DNA of 64,000 bases. It comes from Paenibacillus sp. Soil766 (GTDB lineage Bacteria > Bacillota > Bacilli > Paenibacillales > NBRC-103111). Positions 9,430 through 17,582 of the stretch are shown piece by piece. A model generated the notes under the pieces. The model was not told the origin of the DNA. It was given only the letters and a program-made list of their open reading frames with translations, and searched no databases. Position 1 is the stretch's first letter; each line of letters opens with the position of its first letter. The stretch covers positions 85,998 through 149,997 of the forward strand of contig NZ_LMSJ01000013.1 of the NCBI RefSeq assembly GCF_001428105.1, given 5' to 3'. The position numbers and the translations under genes are program-made.

Positions 9430-9545
9430 AAATATTTAGTTTTTGTTAGGACAATGTATAAGTGAACGCAATTAGTAATTATAGTGAATGAAAGTGCTTT
9501 TGTAAATGTATTTAGCGTAAAAACTGCGTTGTTATTTTTGACATT

Positions 9546-9803
9546 CTACTTTGCTGTTTTGTCACGATATATAATCAGAGTAATTGCATTTAATATGATG
9601 GTTACTATGAGAAGAACTGCTGCGACGTACGCCACAGTATCCATTGTGTCCATAAGTGCAGACCAATCCTTGATCTTTACCTTATGATATTCTTCTTCCA
9701 CAATCCTGCTCTTCAAGAACGCTCGGATTGATAAAGTCCAATAATACACATCCATAAAATTTCGGTTCTCATCTTCGAATTCAGGGTGGATGACTCGGGT
9801 CAA
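9546..9803 (-). CDS. Short hypothetical membrane protein, possibly a fragment
   Basis: An 85-codon frame with an acidic N-terminus and one strong hydrophobic segment (about residues 57-79, VAYVAAVLLIVTIILNAITL), ending RDKTAK. Its only upstream start is a TTG without a good ribosome site, 12 bases after the stop of the short AraC gene; an internal ATG at about codon 17 is possible. It is not recognised. It may be the tail of a larger lost gene. Hydrophobicity and codon usage are compatible with coding, nothing more. Confidence 0.3.
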   Translation of the reverse strand: MTRVIHPEFEDENRNFMDVYYWTLSIRAFLKSRIVEEEYHKVKIKDWSALMDTMDTVAYVAAVLLIVTIILNAITLIIYRDKTAK

Positions 9804-9814
9804 AAGCTTTTAAT

Positions 9815-10177
9815 TCAATTATGGAAGGAAAGCCGAGGATAAGCTTTTAGCTCGATTACTTCTTGACGGACCTTTGCCGGAGTAACACCATGCATCAATT
9901 GAAAAGCTCTCACGAAAATAACTGGTGATTCATAACCATACTTAAAGGCAATATCAATAACTTTTGCTTTGTTATTTTGCAAATCAATTGCTGCAAGGGT
10001 AAGCCTTCTGCGCCGTATATATTCCGTTAGCGTCACATTCGTAATGTATGAGAACATTCTTAGAAACTGATGCGACGAACAACAAGCTTTTTGTGCAACT
10101 TTATCAACTTCAATTTCTTCGGTTAAATTCATTTCGATGTAATCCATCGCTCGATTCATCCTCGCAAGCCAATCCAT
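9815..10177 (-). CDS. AraC-family DNA-binding domain, truncated after the HTH
   Basis: 120 residues forming the double helix-turn-helix of AraC/XylS regulators (IEVDKVAQKACCSSHQFLRM and IDIAFKYGYESPVIFVRAFQ, the second with the usual GY.S..F.RAF pattern). The sequence LKAYPRLSFHN then stops. In the related regulators that carry a C-terminal GyrI-like effector domain, the phrase AYPR.SF marks the junction with that domain, so here the sensing part seems lost; the DNA after the stop does not resemble it in any frame. It may be a decayed regulator or a free DNA-binding domain. Start is ATG behind GGAGAGGAGG. Confidence 0.75.
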   Translation of the reverse strand: MDWLARMNRAMDYIEMNLTEEIEVDKVAQKACCSSHQFLRMFSYITNVTLTEYIRRRRLTLAAIDLQNNKAKVIDIAFKYGYESPVIFVRAFQLMHGVTPAKVRQEVIELKAYPRLSFHN

Positions 10178-10303
10178 CTGATTCCCTCCTCTCCTTCTTT
10201 CACACCTAGCACCAATAAAGTTACGGAACCGGTTGAGTATAAACCTAGCGCCTTCATCTATTTAAGCTTATCTCCAGTACTCTAGTATCAACCTTGTTGG
10301 ATT

Positions 10304-11305
10304 TTAGTTGACTGCACTTTGAGTCAGCAATTGCTGGATTTGCTGCAACTGTGTCTGGGTTAACGGTCCGAAATCCAACGCTTTGGCGTTCTCCGTCACT
10401 TGCTTTACTGTGCGGAATCCTGGGATGGGGAGCGTCATTTCGCTTCTTGCCCAAAGCCACGCTAAGGCACCTTGGGTAAGCGTCCGGCCATTTGAGGTCA
10501 AAATTTCTCGGATGTCTCGCAAATGATTGGTCATAATTGAGGATGGAATTCCATCTTTGAAATAAGTTAACCAATCCAAATTGTTTCTACTTCGAATATC
10601 TTTAGGGTCTACGACCGTTGTCACTTCTGAATATTTTCCTGTCAACAATCCCATTGCAAGAGGACCTCGGTTAATACTTGCTAATTGATGCTTCTCACAG
10701 AGGTCTATCATAGTAGTATTATCACGGAATATGTTCATCTCATGTTGAATAGCAGCACAATGTTTGCTTTGGGCAAAAATCTCAGCACGGTTCGTTAAAT
10801 CGGTAGACCATCCGAAATAGCGGATTTTACCCTCTACTACAAGCTCCTCAAGCACTTCAAGAACCTCTTGTGCTTTATGCTCCGGATAATCGCCAAGATG
10901 GAATTGATACAAATCGATATAGTCCGTGTCTAATCTTCTCAGCGAAGCTTCGCAGGCCTGCTTGATGTAAGCACGACTCGCATTCTGGCCTGTTGCCTCC
11001 TTCGTTTTCTCATTCGTCACAAAACCAAATTTCGTAGCGATTATCGCATTGTTACGTCGTCCCTGCAGGGCACGACCGATTACCCTCTCACTGTGTCCTG
11101 CTCCGTAATTATCTGATGTATCGATAAAGGTAATGCCGTTGTCGATCGCACATTGGATTGCGGCAATCGATTCTTGATCATCAATATCACCCCAACCGAA
11201 GGGCTCACCGGTTTCTACCTCATACCAAGGCCCTCCGATCGCCCAGCAACCAATACCCATTGCACTTACTTCTATTTCAGATCTTCCTAATTTTCGTTTG
11301 AACAT
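10304..11305 (-). CDS. Aldo/keto reductase
   Basis: A 333-residue NAD(P)H-dependent oxidoreductase with the TIM-barrel family signatures: GIGCWAIGG near the N-terminus, catalytic-type Asp62 and Tyr67 in FIDTSDNYGAGHSE, and the cofactor-binding region IPGFRTVKQVTENAKAL near the C-terminus. Substrate is unknown; sugars or reactive aldehydes are typical. ATG 11305 is preferred because AAAGGAG lies nine bases upstream; ten extra codons are open upstream. It is transcribed divergently from a MocR-type regulator with a 113-base shared control region, which suggests that regulator controls it. Confidence 0.88.
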   Translation of the reverse strand: MFKRKLGRSEIEVSAMGIGCWAIGGPWYEVETGEPFGWGDIDDQESIAAIQCAIDNGITFIDTSDNYGAGHSERVIGRALQGRRNNAIIATKFGFVTNEKTKEATGQNASRAYIKQACEASLRRLDTDYIDLYQFHLGDYPEHKAQEVLEVLEELVVEGKIRYFGWSTDLTNRAEIFAQSKHCAAIQHEMNIFRDNTTMIDLCEKHQLASINRGPLAMGLLTGKYSEVTTVVDPKDIRSRNNLDWLTYFKDGIPSSIMTNHLRDIREILTSNGRTLTQGALAWLWARSEMTLPIPGFRTVKQVTENAKALDFGPLTQTQLQQIQQLLTQSAVN

Positions 11306-11354
11306 AACCTTCATCTCCTTTTCTCTTTTGTTCATCTTAAGTATAATGAATGAA

Positions 11355-11401
11355 ATTGGTAATCATAAGAGCCAATAATTATCTTATTTCAGGAACCAAT
11401 T
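11355..11401. promoter_or_regulatory. Candidate MocR operator between divergent genes
   Basis: The spacer between the reductase and the MocR gene holds ATTGGT (11355-11360), CCAAT (11372-11376) and AACCAATT (11394-11401). The first two form an inverted repeat and the last repeats the second half about 22 bases on, a two-turn phasing typical of regulator sites. The last copy abuts the regulator's ribosome site, consistent with autoregulation. Assignment is inference. Confidence 0.4.
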
Positions 11402-11418
11402 AGGAGGGGGAATCATGG

Positions 11419-12828
11419 TTGTTTGGATTTAACCCAAAAGCAAATGCCGGGTCCATAACGAATCAATTATGCGGCTATTTACGCGAAAACATTGAGAGTG
11501 GGATGCTCTCCCCTGGTCTTCAGTTACCTTCAACACGCAAAGCTGCACAGGAGCTTCACATAGCACGGAATGTCGTAATAGAGGTATATGAGCAGTTAAC
11601 CGCTGAGGGATACTTGTCTACACACATTGGCTCTGGAACGTACGTCGCTGAAGGTATTCAAACCAATCAAGCCCAGTTGTTGCAAGTCCCCCCAGTGCCA
11701 CAGTCTGTGCCTCACCACGCTATGAAGGAGAACGAACTTATCAACTTTGACGCAGGCACGCCTGACTTAAGGCATTTTCCGCGCAGGATTTGGAGTAAGT
11801 ATGTGCGTGAGATTACGGATTATGAACAGGATAATGTGTTTGATTACAGTGATATTCAAGGAGCTATGGAGCTTAGAGAAGCAATTGCCCGTTATGTATA
11901 CCGTGTTAAGGGTGTTCGTTGCAGCACGGACCAAATCATCATCACTTCAGGCACTTCGGAAGGCTTTTTACTGCTAGCGTTTGCCTTCTCGGACCTTTTT
12001 CGAACCATTTATGTCGAAGAACCTACCATTGGATTTATCGCCGATATTTTCCAGAGAATGAAGTATGCCATCCATCCCGTCACTGTCGATAGTCATGGAA
12101 TGATTATTAGCCATATCTCGCCTTTGGATCCCGGAGGCTTAATTATTCTTACACCTTCCCATCAATACCCGACTGGTAGCATTCTCTCGATTCAACGGAG
12201 GCAGCAAGCAGTGAGACTGGCTGTAGAGGCGGGGCATTATATTGTGGAAGACGACTACAACAGCGAGTTCCGGCATAAAGGAGCTCCGGTTCCGCCTCTA
12301 CAGACCTTAGCACCCTCTCGAGTCATCTATGCAAGCACTTTCAGCAAAACGTTATCACCTGCTCTGCGGGTTGGTTTTCTCATCGTTCCCCCTAGCCTGA
12401 CAGAACGAGTGCTAAAAACTAAGAGTGAATTGAATCTAACTACGTCTGGTATTACCCAATTAGCCTTAGCAAGATTCATAGAAGACGGACTTTTCGATCG
12501 GCATATCCACAAAATGAAGGCGATCTATAAGAAGAGACGCAGCTTCCTAGCTGAGCAATGTCACGATATCTTTGGAGATGGAGCTCAGATCTTAGGGGAT
12601 GAAGCAGGGATGCACGTTCAAATCGAATTTCGACCAGAGCTGTACGGCAAAATCGATTGGCATCAAATCGAAAAGTTCGGTGTACGTCTTAGTTCGTTCG
12701 ATGAATATGCAATAATCAAAGGCCAACAACCGGGCAAAATTGTACTTGGATATGGAAAGTTGACAGAAGAGGAAATTGGCGAAGGACTGCGAAGAATTCA
12801 TAAGTTTATTAATACGATGAAGTTATGA
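11419..12828 (+). CDS. MocR/PdxR-type GntR-aminotransferase regulator
   Basis: A 469-residue fusion of a GntR winged helix (about 1-75, with LPSTRKAAQELHIARNVVIE) and a fold-type I aminotransferase domain. The PLP-binding lysine is in STFSKTLSPALRVGF (Lys about 310), with VEDDYNSEFR upstream as the usual cofactor contact region. Such proteins are PLP-responsive regulators. Translation likely begins at TTG 11419 with GGAGGGGG eight bases before; the nearby ATG at 11415 is in another frame and reaches a stop after five codons. It faces an aldo/keto reductase, its probable target. Confidence 0.88.
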   Translation: MFGFNPKANAGSITNQLCGYLRENIESGMLSPGLQLPSTRKAAQELHIARNVVIEVYEQLTAEGYLSTHIGSGTYVAEGIQTNQAQLLQVPPVPQSVPHHAMKENELINFDAGTPDLRHFPRRIWSKYVREITDYEQDNVFDYSDIQGAMELREAIARYVYRVKGVRCSTDQIIITSGTSEGFLLLAFAFSDLFRTIYVEEPTIGFIADIFQRMKYAIHPVTVDSHGMIISHISPLDPGGLIILTPSHQYPTGSILSIQRRQQAVRLAVEAGHYIVEDDYNSEFRHKGAPVPPLQTLAPSRVIYASTFSKTLSPALRVGFLIVPPSLTERVLKTKSELNLTTSGITQLALARFIEDGLFDRHIHKMKAIYKKRRSFLAEQCHDIFGDGAQILGDEAGMHVQIEFRPELYGKIDWHQIEKFGVRLSSFDEYAIIKGQQPGKIVLGYGKLTEEEIGEGLRRIHKFINTMKL

Positions 12829-13009
12829 AAGTAATCGAATCCTGCATACAAATGTCCAATGAAGAGAAATAAAGGAACTGTAGTCACTACTTTATTCATT
12901 ATTAGAATTTGAACGGCTGCTTCAGCGGAAAGTGTTCCCAGTTCCGGAATAAGTCATCTCGTAATTAAAAAATAGCTTTTTCAATTAATTTTGCACCCAC
13001 TATTGAGAA

Positions 13010-13043
13010 AAGGCAATCAGTCCAATGGACTGGCTGCCTTTTC
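13010..13043. terminator. Bidirectional intrinsic terminator
   Basis: AGGCAATCAGTCC pairs imperfectly with GGACTGGCTGCCT; A/T runs flank both sides. It separates the MocR gene (plus) from the membrane-anchored protein gene (minus) and can serve both. Confidence 0.75.
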
Positions 13044-13073
13044 ATATTGTTATAAAGCTAACTGGTTACCATA

Positions 13074-13589
13074 CTAACTCATAGAAGCAATATCATATCG
13101 TATTTGGTATACCTGATTGTTAGCATACCAAAATTCCAAAGTTTCCTTCCCATCAACATACCCAATAATACTCCCACCTTGTTCCCACCTTGTGTAGTAG
13201 CTAGCACCATATAATTGCGTTACTTTGTCAATTGATTCTCCAACACCTATTCCTTTGTTAGTTTTTAGTGGTTCAACATTTAAAGTTGTAATAATAATGC
13301 GGATAATTTCATCGTTACCCTTTTGAGTAGCAATCACCAGACCATCTTTTAATTTGTAATAGTCAAAAAGTGCATTTTCTATTCTTTCATATTCCTTACC
13401 GTATTTACTGATAAACCAATCATTCTTCATACTTTGGTGTAGCTTTAAACCATTGATATTTTCATTACTCAAATTTGTATTATTTGTAATAAGAGTGTAG
13501 TAATATCGTGGGGAAAAATTCGAACCCCAGAAGTAGATAGAACCCATAACGATTAGAATTAGTATTGTAATTCCAATCCTCTTCTTCAT
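13074..13589 (-). CDS. Hypothetical protein with N-terminal membrane anchor
   Basis: 171 residues. Residues about 5-22 (ITILILIVMGSIYFWG) form a signal anchor, and the rest is polar and mixed, consistent with a domain outside the membrane. A GIGVGESIDKVTQLYG segment near residue 115 resembles the short repeat seen in small extracytoplasmic proteins of Bacillus-type bacteria, but no family can be named. ATG has GGGGGGTAAA upstream. It stands alone, ending at the shared terminator. Confidence 0.7.
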   Translation of the reverse strand: MKKRIGITILILIVMGSIYFWGSNFSPRYYYTLITNNTNLSNENINGLKLHQSMKNDWFISKYGKEYERIENALFDYYKLKDGLVIATQKGNDEIIRIIITTLNVEPLKTNKGIGVGESIDKVTQLYGASYYTRWEQGGSIIGYVDGKETLEFWYANNQVYQIRYDIASMS

Positions 13590-13799
13590 TTGTTTACCCC
13601 CCTAAAAGAAATCTATAGTTTATTGGAACATTCAAAATATTTTACCACAATTAGGAATGAAAGAAAGTAGACCATACGAGCAGGGAGGTTTTCTGAAACC
13701 CTCAATATTTACTTGATATGAGGATTCATCAGCCGTGCCCCTACCCTCACAGAATCCACTCTATATTCGTATAAGTTTAGCTCTAGGAGCTTTCTTAGA

Positions 13800-13829
13800 T
13801 TGACATGAGCAAATGAGCAGGAACATAAT
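13800..13829 (+). promoter_or_regulatory. SigA-type promoter of the HxlR gene
   Basis: TTGACA (13800-13805) and CATAAT (13824-13829) are separated by 18 bases, about 47 bases before the ATG of the HxlR regulator. Confidence 0.6.
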
Positions 13830-13876
13830 GTAGGAACAAAATAATAATTGGATTTGGTGTTAGGAGGAGTCTCTAG

Positions 13877-14239
13877 ATGAAAGAACAAGCCAGTAATGAC
13901 AACCACATGGAGAAATCCAGCTCCAGTATTTGTGAAGTACTGCAAATTCTGAACGCCAAATGGGCCTTCCTCGTTCTTGAAGAACTGCTTAACGGACCAC
14001 AGAGGTTTAATAAGCTTCAGCGGAACTTATCCATTGTCAAGACCCAATCCCTCACCGATACACTCCGACACCTGGAGAAAAACGGTCTCGTGCATCGCAA
14101 AGTCTATCCTACTGTACCCGTAAATGTTGAGTACTCGCTGACTGAAAAGGGCAATGATTTTCAAACAGCGTTGAAGGAAATGGACAAATGGGTGCAAAAG
14201 TGGGGTACAACGATGCAAGCCATGAAATCAGCCGACTAA
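13877..14239 (+). CDS. HxlR-family transcriptional regulator
   Basis: 120 residues with the HxlR pattern: CEVLQILNAKWAFLVLEELL, a winged helix with LSIVKTQSLTDTLRHLEKNG, then VEYSLTEKG and a basic/aromatic tail. Members often sense redox or electrophilic stress; Cys19 is placed like the N-terminal sensing cysteine of YodB/HypR-like proteins. ATG follows AGGAGGAG. It ends at a strong hairpin, and the next gene is an MFS transporter whose promoter contains palindromes of the TTACTT..AAGTAA kind, so it probably represses that gene. Confidence 0.88.
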   Translation: MKEQASNDNHMEKSSSSICEVLQILNAKWAFLVLEELLNGPQRFNKLQRNLSIVKTQSLTDTLRHLEKNGLVHRKVYPTVPVNVEYSLTEKGNDFQTALKEMDKWVQKWGTTMQAMKSAD

Positions 14240-14265
14240 TGACTTCATTGCGCAGCATACAAAAA

Positions 14266-14297
14266 AACGCTAAGCGAGTAACTGCTTAGCGTTTTTT
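14266..14297 (+). terminator. Intrinsic terminator after the HxlR gene
   Basis: AACGCTAAGC and GCTTAGCGTT form a perfect ten-base stem with an eight-base loop, followed by six T; the A-run before it makes it usable in both directions. Confidence 0.85.
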
Positions 14298-14312
14298 GGC
14301 ATGGATATCCAC

Positions 14313-14396
14313 TTACTTAAAGTAACCAGGTCCAACTAGATGGATTATGTCCAGATACTTTGCGTTCTTACTTTAATTAAGTAACTCAATTATAAT
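14313..14396 (+). promoter_or_regulatory. MFS-gene promoter with two HxlR-like palindromes
   Basis: Two similar palindromes occur: TTACTTAAAGTAA (14313-14325) and TTACTTTAATTAAGTAA (14368-14384). The second overlaps a likely -35 (14368-14373), 17 bases upstream of a perfect TATAAT (14391-14396). The TACT-n-AGTA form resembles sites of YodB-like HxlR repressors, and the gene for such a regulator lies directly upstream. Confidence 0.6.
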
Positions 14397-14466
14397 CACA
14401 ATACTCACTCCACCGGACGCGGCTATGTGTGAGGTTGGAATATAGGAGAGAAAGGAAATCATTTCT

Positions 14467-15648
14467 ATGAATCAAAAAGTCATATACATGCTAACAATAG
14501 CTGTTTTCTTCACTGCTACTTCCGAATTGGTCATTGCTGGCATTCTTAATGTGCTAGCTGATCAATTACATGTCTCCTTCGCTCTTGCCGGACAACTCAT
14601 CACTGTCTATTCGCTCGCGTTCGCTATTGGAACGCCAGTCATCGTGTCGCTGACGGCACGAATGGGGAGAAAAAAGCTACTTCTCCTAGCCATGCTTGTT
14701 TTTATTTTTGGCAATCTTATCTCATTTGTCAGCTCTAGTTTCACACTTCTGTTCGTATCCCGAATGATACTGGGTGTGAGCTCCGGTGTCTTGCTAGTAG
14801 CAGCCTTCAGCACCGCTGCCAAAATGGTTCCGCCTGAAAGAATCGGCAGCACAATCGGCACCATCATTCTCGGGTTCAGCAGCGCCATGATTCTTGGGGT
14901 ACCGATTGGCATTGCGCTGACTCATGTATTCAGTTGGCAAATGATATTCCTCTTACTTGCCGCCGGCAGCACTATCATCATGATTGGCATGGCGCTCATG
15001 CTGCCGGAAATCCAGGGAGACGCTCCTGTTTCCTTCAGTCGACAATTCACCATACTTGCGAATCCAGTTATTCTGACCGCTTTGCTTCTTGTCCTGTTCA
15101 GAGAAGCTGGTAACTCCATCCTATTCACGTATTTAACTTCATTTCTTGATACGATTCTGCATAGGAGTGCTTCCGATATTGGGTTCATCATGCTTTCATT
15201 GGGCATTGCCGGTACAATTGGCTCCCGCATTGGCGGCTCGGCTGTCGACAAATGGGGAAGTGTTCGAATTATGGTCATCAGCATGATCGTTCATGTGGTT
15301 ACACTCACCTTATTGCCTTGGGCTGTCCACGTATTTCCGCTTGCCATTGCACTTTTAGCAATGTGGATCGTAGCCATGTTCATTATGGGACCAGCTACGC
15401 AAAGCTATTTCATCGAGAAGGCTCCGCAATCGTCTAATCTCATCATAAGCCTGAACATTTCTGTGACACAGGTTGGTCTTGCGAGCGGAGCGAGCATTGG
15501 AGGCATGGCTGCGACAATGAATTCAACTATCTTGTACAATCCGTGGGTCGCGAGTGTAGCATTACTTTTAGCTTTCATTGCAGCAATTGTTTCCTTCCAG
15601 AAGAGCACAATGTCACAGGCCATATCAGTAAAAGAAGGATTAAGATAA
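14467..15648 (+). CDS. MFS transporter, DHA1-type exporter
   Basis: 393 residues, twelve predicted membrane segments, with the loop 2-3 signature ARMGRKKLL (about residue 64-72) and a second-half equivalent GGSAVDKWG. This architecture fits drug or metabolite:proton antiporters of the AraJ/DHA1 group. ATG lies after AGGAGAGAAAGG. The promoter holds two palindromes likely bound by the adjacent HxlR regulator, so it is probably an inducible efflux pump. Substrate unknown. Confidence 0.88.
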   Translation: MNQKVIYMLTIAVFFTATSELVIAGILNVLADQLHVSFALAGQLITVYSLAFAIGTPVIVSLTARMGRKKLLLLAMLVFIFGNLISFVSSSFTLLFVSRMILGVSSGVLLVAAFSTAAKMVPPERIGSTIGTIILGFSSAMILGVPIGIALTHVFSWQMIFLLLAAGSTIIMIGMALMLPEIQGDAPVSFSRQFTILANPVILTALLLVLFREAGNSILFTYLTSFLDTILHRSASDIGFIMLSLGIAGTIGSRIGGSAVDKWGSVRIMVISMIVHVVTLTLLPWAVHVFPLAIALLAMWIVAMFIMGPATQSYFIEKAPQSSNLIISLNISVTQVGLASGASIGGMAATMNSTILYNPWVASVALLLAFIAAIVSFQKSTMSQAISVKEGLR

Positions 15649-15708
15649 GTTAAAAATTCAACTTCATCGAATAAAAAGAGCCGCCGCATGGCAAGCACTT
15701 CACTCTCT

Positions 15709-16095
15709 CTATTTCTTTAAAAAACTATCACGATATTGACCTGGCGTCGTTCCCCCCAACTTGCGGAAATAACGAATAAAATTGGCTGGCGTATTATACT
15801 TTAGCTTTTCCGCAATCTCGAAAATTTTCATATCCGTTTCTAACAGCCATTGTTTGGCCATGTTCATTCGATACTCCGATAAGTAATCACTGAAATTAAC
15901 ACCTGTTTCCTTGCGGAATACTTTGGTCAAATAGTTCGGGCTGTAATTCATACGGCGTGCGCATACCTTTAGTGAAAGATCGGTATCGAAGCCGGTCTCA
16001 ATCATATGAATAATTTGACTAGAAATGCTTTGGTACTGCGCATCTATCTTGTTTTTTAAGTGAATGAGGAAGCTGGGGCGACACTGGCTCGCAAA
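15709..16095 (-). pseudogene. YesN/AraC-type regulator, C-terminal remnant
   Basis: The frame encodes a complete AraC double helix-turn-helix (SLKVCARRMNYSPNYLTKVF and MKIFEIAEKLKYNTPANFIR) and upstream helix KNKIDAQYQSISSQIIHMIE, which normally links to a large N-terminal receiver or sensor part. The open frame continues to a stop at 16096-16098 with no good start before an internal ATG at 16005. Thus the N-terminal two thirds of a typical regulator are missing. An isolated DNA-binding domain could be made from the internal ATG, but no ribosome site is seen there. Confidence 0.65.
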
Positions 16096-16119
16096 TCAAA
16101 TGCAAAGTCATTCGAAAAA

Positions 16120-16153
16120 AACGCCTTCGTTGAAATGATTCAACAGAGGCGTT
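16120..16153 (-). terminator. Intrinsic terminator of the HAD gene
   Basis: On the minus strand AACGCCTCTGTTGAA pairs with TTTCAACGAAGGCGTT and is followed by a T run. It lies 30 bases after the stop of the 16183-16977 gene. Confidence 0.75.
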
Positions 16154-16182
16154 TGTATTGCTTCCCATTAGCGGCTTATGAT

Positions 16183-16977
16183 TCATAGTACAAATTTCTC
16201 AAGAGCTACAGCTACACCATCATTATCATTGGATTCGGTAATGTGTTTTGCACAATTTTTTAACTCAATTATCGCGTTTCCCATAGCGATCGGAAATCCG
16301 CACCTATGGAATAGTCCTAAATCGTTAAAGTCATCCCCGAATACCATTACATTCTCTGACTTCACTCCGATATCGCTTAACACATCTTGAACAGCATCTT
16401 CCTTTGAGGCTGATTTGTGCATGATTTGAACCAATACGCCTCCATCGGTTGCGATTACGTTCACATCGTCACCAAATTGCTCGATAACATCCCCATATGT
16501 GCTGTAACCTAGAAGCAGTATTTTGTTCGGAGATAGTGAACGAATAAACGCCTTATCAACAACCTGGGGTTTAGGATCATGTGAATGGATACCGTAATGG
16601 CCATGTTGTGACTCGGGAACTGGAGTACACGTATACCATGCGTCATTGACCTCGTATGAAATTAACGATTGAGGTGCATGTAACTCAATGAAATTGTTAA
16701 TCTGTTGGCTTATCTCTATTGGAATACTAATATGCCGCTGAGTTTGCTTAGACTTGCATGCTACTAGCGCACCATTGTAATAAACTAAGTAGTCTACAAA
16801 AGGAATATCCTTAACAAATTGATTAGCCGCTCTAGGCGGTCGTGCCGTGGCAACAATGATATGAATGCCAGATTCATAACATTTTTTCACAGCTTGATAA
16901 TTCCTTGTGGATATGGATTTATCACTGCCGAGCAAGGTTCCATCCAAGTCCAATACAATTGCCTGTATGACTGACAT
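16183..16977 (-). CDS. Cof-type HAD phosphatase
   Basis: 264 residues with HAD motif I VLDLDGTLLGSD (about 8-19), motif II VATARPPR, Lys-containing motif III, and motif IV VFGDDFNDLGLF near residue 210; a C2-type cap sits between motifs II and III. Members dephosphorylate sugar phosphates, FMN or similar small molecules. The frame opens 41 codons earlier, but ATG 16977 after GAGGGGG is preferred. It ends with DNDGVAVALEKF; a shrunken relative of this C-terminus is found at 49015-49125. Confidence 0.88.
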   Translation of the reverse strand: MSVIQAIVLDLDGTLLGSDKSISTRNYQAVKKCYESGIHIIVATARPPRAANQFVKDIPFVDYLVYYNGALVACKSKQTQRHISIPIEISQQINNFIELHAPQSLISYEVNDAWYTCTPVPESQHGHYGIHSHDPKPQVVDKAFIRSLSPNKILLLGYSTYGDVIEQFGDDVNVIATDGGVLVQIMHKSASKEDAVQDVLSDIGVKSENVMVFGDDFNDLGLFHRCGFPIAMGNAIIELKNCAKHITESNDNDGVAVALEKFVL

Positions 16978-17119
16978 GTGCATCCCCCTCAAGTAAAGGT
17001 TAAGTATTAGTTTTCCAATTATAACGCAAGACAAGCGATTTCTATAGATTCTGTTTCGGCTCATTCCGCTTCCTGAAAATTCGATGATTTGACTTAGCAA
17101 GAAGGGTCAAAATAATCTC

Positions 17120-17174
17120 TTACTTGTCATGCTAAAACTCATTACTTGTCATGCTAAAATGCATTACTTTTCAC
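17120..17174. repeat. 22-bp-phased direct repeats before a small peptide gene
   Basis: TTACTTGTCATGCTAAAA occurs at 17120-17137 and exactly again at 17142-17159, with a partial third unit TTACTTTTCAC at 17164-17174. The spacing is 22 bases each time, two helical turns, so a protein could bind all units on one face. They lie 90-140 bases before the exported-peptide gene at 17262. Confidence 0.75.
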
Positions 17175-17261
17175 ACGTCTGAAGTAACTGGTTGGCAACT
17201 AACCCCGATGATAAAATTAGATTCGAATCAACCACTTTAACTTGAAAAGGAGGTAAATCCA

Positions 17262-17444
17262 TTGAAGTTTCTTCGCGGCCATAAATTTATCGCAATTCTT
17301 GCCATCGTGTTTACTCTCAGCACAGTATCAGCAGGGGCAGCAAGTGCAATGCCTAGAGAACCTCAGACTTCATCGCAATACTATCAGTGCTCGAGCTTTG
17401 GTGAGTGTTTGGAATTCGCTTGGTGGGGTTATTTTCTAAGGTAA
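17262..17444 (+). CDS. Small exported peptide precursor with two cysteines
   Basis: 60 residues starting at TTG with a strong AAAAGGAGG site. Residues 1-29 are a Sec-type signal peptide (basic KFLRGHK, hydrophobic core, SAGAASA before the likely cut). The predicted mature part, about 31 residues, has Cys43 and Cys49 separated by five residues and ends in the aromatic cluster FAWWGYFLR. A terminator follows directly, and phased repeats lie upstream, so it is a free-standing regulated unit. It could be a bacteriocin, signalling or envelope-active peptide; no maturation or immunity genes are adjacent. No family recognised. Confidence 0.7.
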   Translation: MKFLRGHKFIAILAIVFTLSTVSAGAASAMPREPQTSSQYYQCSSFGECLEFAWWGYFLR

Positions 17445-17461
17445 GCGCAATGTAGTAGAAC

Positions 17462-17488
17462 AAAGGGCTGCACAGGGCAGCCCTTTTT
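17462..17488 (+). terminator. Intrinsic terminator of the small peptide gene
   Basis: AAAGGGCTGC pairs with GGCAGCCCTTT around a four-base loop, followed by T; it begins 17 bases after the stop codon. Confidence 0.85.
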
Positions 17489-17582
17489 GATATTGAACTC
17501 TCGTTCTTACGTTCTTCAGCAATAACCGATTCACTTGTTTACTTTTAACCATTCAGAAAATGTTAAAAAAGCATCATGTTCG

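Noticed and set aside
17120..17174. CRISPR-like array
   Set aside because: Only two exact units and a partial one, with four-base spacers; no cas genes. Better read as regulator sites.
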